A stretch of 8,732 nt of DNA from a bacterium (GTDB lineage: Bacteria > Desulfobacterota > Anaeroferrophillalia > Anaeroferrophillales > Anaeroferrophillaceae). A program made the translations under genes and the position numbers. The stretch covers positions 1 through 8,732 of the forward strand of contig JAOZRP010000076.1 of assembly GCA_029940125.1 (NCBI GenBank). Direction: 5' to 3'. The notes under the pieces are model-generated. The model was not told where the DNA came from. It saw only the letters and a list, made by a program, of their open reading frames with translations, and searched no databases. This document shows, one piece after another, positions 1 to 4,336 of the stretch (its first letter is position 1; every line of letters starts with the position of its first letter).

Positions 1-134
1 CCGGCAATTACATTTATGGACGAACGAAAGCCCGAGGAAAGTGCCTGAGCAAGAGCTGCGAAAACCCCGGGGCCAGGTGTGGCTGCTAAAATCAGCATGG
101 CTAAAGCAAAGACCAATGTGGATTCAACCGTCAT
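1..134 (-). CDS. LysE/RhtB-family amino acid exporter, N-terminal part (probable first integron cassette gene)
   Basis: Only the first 44 codons are in the window; the gene runs off the left edge. The peptide begins MTVESTLVFALAMLILAATP and continues GPGVFAALAQALSSGF. A hydrophobic first helix followed by a TPGPG turn and a small-residue helix is the usual start of LysE/RhtB translocators, inner-membrane exporters of amino acids and related metabolites; the substrate cannot be told from this fragment. The ATG at 134-132 is chosen because an AAGGAAGGA purine run (150-142) lies about 7 nt upstream. The gene diverges from the integron integrase and starts 40 bp after a GTTAGGT core site, which is where the first cassette gene of an integron normally lies. 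Its G+C (about 51%) looks lower than that of the rest of the window. A resident chromosomal gene is the alternative. Confidence 0.82.
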   Translation of the reverse strand, partial: MTVESTLVFALAMLILAATPGPGVFAALAQALSSGFRSSINVIA

Positions 135-173
135 AGATTTTTCCTTCCTTAAGATAAAACAGTAATCATCAGA

Positions 174-180
174 ACCTAAC
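174..180 (-). other. attI: Putative attI core recombination site (GTTAGGT)
   Basis: Read on the minus strand, 180-174 is GTTAGGT, an exact match to the GTTRRRY core site of integrons. The surrounding bases (TAATAAAATGTTAGGT) resemble the end of class 1 attI, recalled as AAAACAAAGTTAGGC. The site lies between the divergent intI (start 323) and the exporter gene (start 134) and points away from intI, as attI does. Recombination would fall between G180 and T179, so TTAGGT and all sequence to its left would belong to the cassette. A 7-bp degenerate motif occurs by chance often; the call rests on position and orientation. The inverse half-sites of attI are poorly conserved and I do not assign them. 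Confidence 0.62.
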
Positions 181-185
181 ATTTT

Positions 186-191
186 ATTATA
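186..191 (-). promoter_or_regulatory. Candidate cassette promoter -10 element (TATAAT)
   Basis: The minus strand carries a perfect TATAAT at 191-186, which would start transcription around 179-180, inside the GTTAGGT core site, and drive the exporter gene with a 5' leader of about 45 nt. No good -35 hexamer is present at 16-18 bp (TAATTC or AATTCG only), so the promoter is either weak or activator-dependent. The hexamer is preceded by GTTTCAG, as is the -10 of the opposing intI promoter. Confidence 0.45.
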
Positions 192-254
192 CTGAAACAT
201 GAAATATCGAATTAGATATTTTCTTTATTTGACAATATTTTCAGTTTCAGTATA
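188..254. repeat. Perfect 11-bp inverted repeat spanning the divergent promoters
   Basis: TATACTGAAAC at 188-198 is the exact reverse complement of GTTTCAGTATA at 244-254, with 45 bp between the arms. Each arm contributes the first four bases of a -10 hexamer: TATAAT on the minus strand (191-186) and TATATT on the plus strand (251-256). The right arm also belongs to a short tandem repeat, TTTCAG TTTCAG (239-250). The layout suggests paired binding sites for a regulator or for the integrase itself, but no protein can be named. Confidence 0.6.
202..221. repeat. Short palindrome in the intI-cassette spacer (operator candidate)
   Basis: AAATATC (202-208) and GATATTT (215-221) form a perfect 7-bp inverted repeat with a 6-nt spacer. 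It lies between the two divergent promoters and covers the place where a -35 element for the minus-strand TATAAT would be expected. Because the region is very AT-rich, such palindromes arise easily by chance. Confidence 0.35.
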
Positions 255-256
255 TT
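229..256 (+). promoter_or_regulatory. Sigma70-type promoter of intI (Pint)
   Basis: A perfect -35 TTGACA (229-234) is followed after 16 bp by TATATT (251-256), one mismatch from the -10 consensus. Transcription should begin near 263, giving a leader of about 60 nt before the intI ATG at 323. I searched for a LexA box of the E. coli type (CTG-N10-CAG), which controls Pint in many integrons, and found none. A half-like TATACAG (271-277) is present near the start point. SOS control is therefore not supported, though other bacteria use different LexA motifs. Confidence 0.72.
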
Positions 257-322
257 GCAATATTATATTCTATACAGCCTCTTGTTATTTCCAATATATA
301 GTTTTAGTTGGAGAAAAACATT

Positions 323-1618
323 ATGGGAGATGGGGGGAAAGAAGTCAAGGACTTTTGGCGGGTTTACAGGGATATTGTCATTAAAACAGGAGTTCCGGTT
401 GACAAAGCCAAGTGGTATGTCCGCTGGGCGGAGAAATTTGCCAAGTCTCTCAAAGGGAAGCCGTTAAAGGTGAGGAGTCAGCAGGATGTGGAAGCGTTTC
501 TCGATGACCTGAAAGTGAAGGGAAGACCCTGGCAGGTGGAGCAGGCCAGAGCGGCGCTGGATATTTTATATGGAGATTTGCTGAATCTTGATTTGGGAAA
601 AGGCGATCATGAAGAGGAAACGTTTCGCGATGCCGGCCCGGGGGTGGGAGAGGCGAAAAAGCGCTACCGCGACTTATTTAAAAAGCTTGAAAAGGCATTG
701 CGGCTGCGGCATTATTCCCTGCGTACCGAGCAGTCCTACGGCAGCTGGCTGGCCCGGTTCCTGGCTTTTCTTGATCTCAAACCGCCGGATGAGCTTGATA
801 GCGAGGCGGTCAGGGAATATCTGGATTACCTGGCCCGGGTGCGCCAGGTTTCGGCCAGTACCCAGAATCAGGCTTTGAACGCCATTGTCTTTTTTTTCCG
901 TGAAGTGCTGGGCCGTGAGGCCGGGGATTTCAGTGATTTTGTCCGGGCCAAAAAGCCGCGGCGCCTGCCGGTGGTTCTCTCCCGGGAAGAAGTGGAAGGC
1001 CTGCTGGCCAACCTGGATAGCGTCTACTTGCTGCAGGCCGGCTTGCTCTATGGCGGCGGTTTACGACTGATGGAATGTCTGCGCCTGCGGGTAAAAGATG
1101 TTGATTTCGCCCAGGGGCAGATCATGATTCGGGATGGTAAAGGTCAGAAGGATCGGGTAACGGTCTTGCCGGAAAGATATATCCCTCTGTTGCGGGAACA
1201 CCTGCTTATGGTGCGCAAACTTTTCGAGCAGGATCGGGAGCAGGGAATTGGCGGGGTGTATATCTGGCCCTCCCTGGAGCGTAAGTATCCAAACGCTTCC
1301 AAACAGTGGGGCTGGCAGTACCTCTTTCCGTCCCGCCGTTTGTCGGTCGATCCGCGCAGCGGTGAAGTCCGTCGGCATCATCTGCATGAAAGCGGCCTGC
1401 AGCGGGCGGTCAAAAAAGCGGCGGACAAGGCCGGTCTGGTGAAAAATGTCGGCTGTCATACCCTGCGCCATTGTTTTGCCACCCACCTGCTGGAAGGCGG
1501 ATATGACATCCGCACGGTGCAGGAGCTCATGGGGCACGACGACGTTTCGACGACGATGATTTACACCCACGTCCTGAACCGGCCGGGGGTGGCGGTGCGC
1601 AGCCCGGCGGATTTTTAG
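323..1618 (+). CDS. intI: Integron integrase (IntI-type tyrosine recombinase) with N-terminal extension
   Basis: This gene encodes a 431-residue site-specific tyrosine recombinase that would insert and excise gene cassettes at attI and attC sites. The catalytic set is complete: R248 (GGGLRLME), K273 (DGKGQKDR), H379 and R382 (HTLRH), H405 (LMGHDD) and nucleophile Y414 (MIYTHV), with the same spacing as in IntI1. The IntI-specific insertion is present at about residues 318-336 (LERKYPNASKQWGWQYLFPS) and separates integron integrases from XerC/D and phage enzymes. The core-binding domain spans about 110-197. Residues 1-95 are extra compared with the 337-residue IntI1 and look like a second core-binding-like domain. 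The ATG at 323 is preferred because GGAG (310-313) sits 9 nt upstream; an in-frame TTG at 308 has no such site. No frameshift or internal stop is present, so it should be active. Confidence 0.95.
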   Translation: MGDGGKEVKDFWRVYRDIVIKTGVPVDKAKWYVRWAEKFAKSLKGKPLKVRSQQDVEAFLDDLKVKGRPWQVEQARAALDILYGDLLNLDLGKGDHEEETFRDAGPGVGEAKKRYRDLFKKLEKALRLRHYSLRTEQSYGSWLARFLAFLDLKPPDELDSEAVREYLDYLARVRQVSASTQNQALNAIVFFFREVLGREAGDFSDFVRAKKPRRLPVVLSREEVEGLLANLDSVYLLQAGLLYGGGLRLMECLRLRVKDVDFAQGQIMIRDGKGQKDRVTVLPERYIPLLREHLLMVRKLFEQDREQGIGGVYIWPSLERKYPNASKQWGWQYLFPSRRLSVDPRSGEVRRHHLHESGLQRAVKKAADKAGLVKNVGCHTLRHCFATHLLEGGYDIRTVQELMGHDDVSTTMIYTHVLNRPGVAVRSPADF

Positions 1619-1669
1619 GGACAGACAGGATCGAGATTTTTGCCGTCATTGGCGGTGGGATGAAACATA

Positions 1670-2299
1670 ATGGCGAAAACCGAAGCATTTGAACAGCATG
1701 CCGATCTTTACGACGCCTGGTTTGACTGCCACCGGGAGATCTACGAGGCCGAACTCCGGGCCGTCGGGCGGTTCGTTCCGGTGGGGAAGGACCGGGGGCT
1801 GGAAGTGGGGGTCGGTTCGGGGAAGTTCGCCCTGCCCCTGGGGATCAAAGCCGGGCTGGAGCCGGCGGCAGGGATGGCCGCGAAGGCGGCGGCCGGCGGC
1901 ATTCGGGTGGTCCGCGGGGTGGCGGAGGCGCTGCCTTTTGCCGATCGTTCCTTTGATTTTGTCCTGATGGTGACTACCATTTGCTTTGTCGACGATCTGC
2001 TGCAGTCATTTCTGGAATCGTTCAGGGTGCTGCGCTTCGGAGGATTTATCGTGGTTGGCTTCGTGGACAAGAACAGCAGCCTTGGCCGGCAGTACCAGGA
2101 GCGGAAGGAAAGGAGTAAGTTTTACCGGGAGGCGGAATTTTTTTCGGTTCCCGAAGTCCTTGCTGCCCTGCGAAAGGCCGGATTCCGGAAATTTGAGGTG
2201 CTGCAGACGCTTCTGGGGCCGGAAATGGCAACTGGAATTGAAGATGGTTATGGCCAGGGGGCTTTTGTAGTGATAAAGGGAGAGAGACAGGAGGGGTGA
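1670..2299 (+). CDS. Class I SAM-dependent methyltransferase (methyltransferase type 11 family)
   Basis: The 209-residue protein has the Rossmann-like fold of small SAM-dependent methyltransferases. The glycine-rich SAM loop is GLEVGVGSGKF (43-53), followed by the second strand GLEP (62-65), an adenine-pocket segment ALPFADRSFDFVLM (87-100) and the late strand VLRFGGFIVVGFVD (120-133). The acceptor is unknown; these motifs bind the cofactor and do not define the substrate. The N-terminus (YDAWFDCHREIYEAE) resembles methyltransferases that act on small molecules or quinone-like substrates, but that is a loose impression. The ATG at 1670 follows a weak GGTGGG ribosome site. It begins 51 bp after intI, too short a gap for an attC site, and its stop lies 19 bp before the DsrE-family gene, with which it is probably cotranscribed. 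Confidence 0.88.
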   Translation: MAKTEAFEQHADLYDAWFDCHREIYEAELRAVGRFVPVGKDRGLEVGVGSGKFALPLGIKAGLEPAAGMAAKAAAGGIRVVRGVAEALPFADRSFDFVLMVTTICFVDDLLQSFLESFRVLRFGGFIVVGFVDKNSSLGRQYQERKERSKFYREAEFFSVPEVLAALRKAGFRKFEVLQTLLGPEMATGIEDGYGQGAFVVIKGERQEG

Positions 2300-2318
2300 A
2301 ATCCCCGGGAGGGACGTT

Positions 2319-2654
2319 ATGGATCATCTGCATATTCTCTGGACCAGTGGCCAGGTGGAAACGGCGCGGAAAATGGTGTTCATGTACGGAAAGAATTCCC
2401 TGCTGCGCGGCTGGTGGGACCGGGTGACTATCATCATCTGGGGGGCGGCGACGCAGCTGGCGGCTGAAAATGAGCTGATTCAGGACGGTTTGCGGGATTT
2501 GCGGGAAACCGGGGTTGAACTGCTGGCCTGCCGGGCCTGTGCCGAGCAGTTGAAGGTGGTTGACGAGCTGGAGCAGTTGGGGGTCAAAGTGATCTATACC
2601 GGGGAGCTGATGACCCGACTGTTGAAGGACAACGAGAAGCTGCTGACGGTGTAG
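2319..2654 (+). CDS. DsrE-family protein (small sulfurtransferase-like)
   Basis: This 111-residue protein fits the DsrE/DsrF-like fold (YchN/DsrE superfamily). It opens with a strand (DHLHILWTSG), has a central strand VTIIIWGAATQLAAEN (36-51), and then GVELLACRACAEQL (about 65-78), where one of the two cysteines would be the persulfide-carrying residue typical of the family. It ends with the usual EQLGVKVIYTGELMTRLLK segment. Family members relay sulfur in dissimilatory sulfur metabolism or tRNA thiolation, but many stand-alone DsrE proteins have no assigned role, so only the family is called. A strong GGGAGGG (2307-2313) lies 5 nt before the ATG. It follows the methyltransferase gene by 19 bp, and no dsr or tus genes are nearby. 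Confidence 0.87.
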   Translation: MDHLHILWTSGQVETARKMVFMYGKNSLLRGWWDRVTIIIWGAATQLAAENELIQDGLRDLRETGVELLACRACAEQLKVVDELEQLGVKVIYTGELMTRLLKDNEKLLTV

Positions 2655-2724
2655 GCGGCAGTTGGCTGGCACGGGTGATGCAAAGGATGTTGCCGCGCCC
2701 CGGTCCAGGGATGGTATTCGCCGC

Positions 2725-2752
2725 TTGCAAATAATGCCGGAATGATTATACT
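2725..2752 (+). promoter_or_regulatory. Sigma70-type promoter for the ACT-PanE operon
   Basis: TTGCAA (2725-2730) and TATACT (2747-2752) are separated by 16 bp, each close to the sigma70 consensus. The expected start near 2759 gives a leader of about 70 nt before the ATG at 2828. The promoter lies in the 173-bp gap after the DsrE-family gene and marks the beginning of a separate transcription unit. Confidence 0.6.
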
Positions 2753-2764
2753 AGTAACTGAAAC

Positions 2765-2785
2765 CCGGCGCGCGGTGCCCGCCGG
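2765..2785 (+). promoter_or_regulatory. GC-rich hairpin in the 5' leader of the ACT gene
   Basis: CCGGCG (2765-2770) and CGCCGG (2780-2785) can pair around a 9-nt loop. The element falls inside the predicted leader, about 40 nt ahead of the start codon. There is no U-run after it, so it is not a simple terminator or attenuator. I do not recognise any riboswitch class here. Confidence 0.3.
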
Positions 2786-2827
2786 CTGGAGTTCAACATG
2801 GTAATAATTTAACTGGAGGTGGGGAAA

Positions 2828-3271
2828 ATGAAGCTGAAACAGATTTCAATTTTTCTGGAAAATTCACCGGGACGCTTGTACGAGGCCACCAGGGCCCTGG
2901 GGGACGCGGGCATCAACCTGCGGGCTCTGACCCTGGCCGAGGCGTCTGATTACGGGGTTCTGAGGCTGCTGGTTTCCGACGTGGCCAAAGCCAGGCGGGT
3001 GATGATGGAAAAGCACTTTCCCGCCCGGGTGGACGAAGTGGTAGCGGTGGCTATCACCGACAAGGCCGGCAGCCTGGCGGACGCCTTGAAGCCGCTGATG
3101 GATGCCAACATCAGCGTTCAGTACATGTATGCCTTCGCCGGTTTTACCAGTGATTCAGCGGTGATGATCTTTCGTTTCAGCGATACGGACAAGGCCATCG
3201 ACATCCTGCAGCAGCACGGGATGAAGCTGGTGGACTCGAAGGCGTTCGGGATTCTTGAAGGCGCCGAATGA
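2828..3271 (+). CDS. Tandem ACT-domain amino acid-binding protein
   Basis: The 147-residue protein consists of two ACT domains and nothing else. The first (about 1-68) starts KQISIFLENSPGRLYEATRA and has the ligand-site GINLRALTLAE; the second (about 69-142) runs VDEVVAVAITDKAGSLADAL with NISVQYMYAFAG. ACT domains bind amino acids at dimer interfaces and usually act allosterically. Stand-alone pairs like this are often encoded beside phenylacetate-CoA ligase (paaK) or indolepyruvate oxidoreductase genes in anaerobes; here no such gene is in view. The ATG at 2828 is chosen over an in-frame GTG at 2819 because GGAGG (2815-2819) lies 8 nt before the ATG and overlaps the GTG. The next gene starts 31 bp after the stop, so the two are probably cotranscribed. 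Confidence 0.9.
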   Translation: MKLKQISIFLENSPGRLYEATRALGDAGINLRALTLAEASDYGVLRLLVSDVAKARRVMMEKHFPARVDEVVAVAITDKAGSLADALKPLMDANISVQYMYAFAGFTSDSAVMIFRFSDTDKAIDILQQHGMKLVDSKAFGILEGAE

Positions 3272-3302
3272 TTCTCAGAATACAGATTGTAGGAGGCCAG
3301 TT

Positions 3303-4247
3303 ATGTCAAGCGGAAATGCCATGAATTTTAAAAAATTTGCCGTTGTCGGCGCCGGACCGGTGGGCAGCATCGTCGCCGCGTTTCTGGCGAAGGGCGGCTA
3401 TGAAGTTACCTTGTGCGACATTATTCCCGAGCTGGTGGCTCCGGCGGCCGAACGCGGGATTATTATCGACGGGGCGGAGAGCCTGCAGCAGAAGGTAACC
3501 CGCACCATTACCAATATTGACGATTTGGCCGACGATCCGCCCGACGTCATTATCATTACCGTCAAAGCGACCGTTCTCCACCTGATTGCTTCGGCCATCC
3601 AGGGCTTTTACCGCGACGGCATGTACGTGGTCAGCTGGCAGAACGGCATCGACACTGAACTGGTGCTGGCTGAAAGCCTGGAGAAAAAGGCCATCATGCG
3701 GGCGGTGGTCAACTTCGGCTGCGGCCTGGTTGAGCCCGGCCATGTCCACATGGCCTTCCATCATCCGCCCCATTTCCTCCAGGAACTTGACCCGGGCAGC
3801 AAAGCCGCCGCCGAGGGAGTGGCCGCGGCTCTGTCCAGGGGCGGCCTGCTTACCGAACGGACCGACGACATCATTGACATGGTCTGGCGGAAGTCGATCA
3901 TGAACGCCTGCATGAATCCCGTCTGCGCCGTGACCGGGATGACCATGGCCGAGGCGATGCGCGACCCGATTGTCTTTCAGCTGGTCGACCAGCTGGCCAA
4001 GGAGTCCATCAGGGTGGCCCGGGCCAACGAAATTGCCCTGGGCTGGGAATACTACCCCTACGCGATCAACTACATGAAAAACGCCGGCGACCACAAGCCG
4101 TCCATGCTGATGGACATTGAAAACAAGCGGCGGACGGAAGTGGACTTCATCAACGGGAAGATTGTCGAATACGGCAGGCGGGTAGGGATGGAAACCCCCT
4201 ACAACCTGATGATCCGCGGCCTGGTGAAAGGGCTGGAATCACGCTAG
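3303..4247 (+). CDS. PanE/ApbA-family 2-dehydropantoate 2-reductase-like dehydrogenase
   Basis: The 314-residue protein matches ketopantoate reductases, which reduce 2-dehydropantoate to pantoate with NADPH in pantothenate and CoA synthesis. It has the dinucleotide loop GAGPVGS (16-22), K88 in the VKAT segment, N114 in WQNGID, the catalytic lysine K197 in WRKS, followed by NACMNP (201-206), and the C-terminal substrate-site residues S267 (KPSMLMDIE) and E279 (RRTEVDFINGKIVEYG). The catalytic set is complete, and the length is typical of the family (E. coli PanE is about 303). The ATG at 3303 is chosen because AGGAGG (3291-3296) lies 6 nt upstream; a TTG at 3255 would overlap the ACT gene. Many family members are not true PanE, and the pairing with an ACT protein leaves open another 2-oxoacid substrate. 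A strong terminator follows. Confidence 0.87.
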   Translation: MSSGNAMNFKKFAVVGAGPVGSIVAAFLAKGGYEVTLCDIIPELVAPAAERGIIIDGAESLQQKVTRTITNIDDLADDPPDVIIITVKATVLHLIASAIQGFYRDGMYVVSWQNGIDTELVLAESLEKKAIMRAVVNFGCGLVEPGHVHMAFHHPPHFLQELDPGSKAAAEGVAAALSRGGLLTERTDDIIDMVWRKSIMNACMNPVCAVTGMTMAEAMRDPIVFQLVDQLAKESIRVARANEIALGWEYYPYAINYMKNAGDHKPSMLMDIENKRRTEVDFINGKIVEYGRRVGMETPYNLMIRGLVKGLESR

Positions 4248-4284
4248 CTTTACCACCTTGTCACGATTTTAAGGTACAACCATC

Positions 4285-4317
4285 AAAAAGCCCCGGCAGT
4301 CTTGCCGGGGCTTTTTT
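4285..4317. terminator. Bidirectional rho-independent terminator
   Basis: GCCCCGGCA (4290-4298) pairs perfectly with TGCCGGGGC (4303-4311) around a 4-nt GTCT loop. Six T residues (4312-4317) follow on the plus strand, and five A residues (4285-4289) precede the stem, giving a U-run for the minus strand as well. It sits between two convergent units, 40 bp after the PanE-family stop and 20 bp beyond the stop of the RND pump gene, so it can end both transcripts. Confidence 0.93.
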
Positions 4318-4336
4318 GTTGCCGTTTGCTTACGGC

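Noticed and set aside
230..235. TTGTCA on the minus strand as the -35 of a cassette promoter
   Set aside because: At 16-18 bp downstream the minus strand has only ATTCGA-like hexamers, and the good TATAAT at 191-186 is too far away (about 38 bp).
244..277. LexA (SOS) box over the intI promoter
   Set aside because: CAGTATA and TATACAG both occur, but not in the CTG-N10-CAG arrangement of the E. coli-type operator; only the right half resembles it. A lineage-specific LexA motif cannot be excluded.
2046..2672. Minus-strand open frame of 208 codons
   Set aside because: It overlaps both the methyltransferase and the DsrE-family genes, and its P/Q/H-rich translation has no fold signature.
2655..2696. 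GCGGCA ... TGCCGC inverted repeat after the DsrE-family stop, as a terminator
   Set aside because: The arms are 6 bp with a 30-nt loop and there is no T-run after the second arm.
2655..2827. Possible attC site downstream of the DsrE-family gene, which would imply an inverted integrase with cassettes to the right
   Set aside because: GTTCAAC (2791-2797) fits RYYYAAC, but there is no partner GTTRRRY core after it, and the gaps before the methyltransferase (51 bp) and before the DsrE-family gene (19 bp) are too short for attC sites.
3306..4094. Minus-strand open frame of 262 codons
   Set aside because: It lies wholly inside the PanE-family gene, whose catalytic residues are all intact; the antisense frame is rich in G, H and V without motifs.
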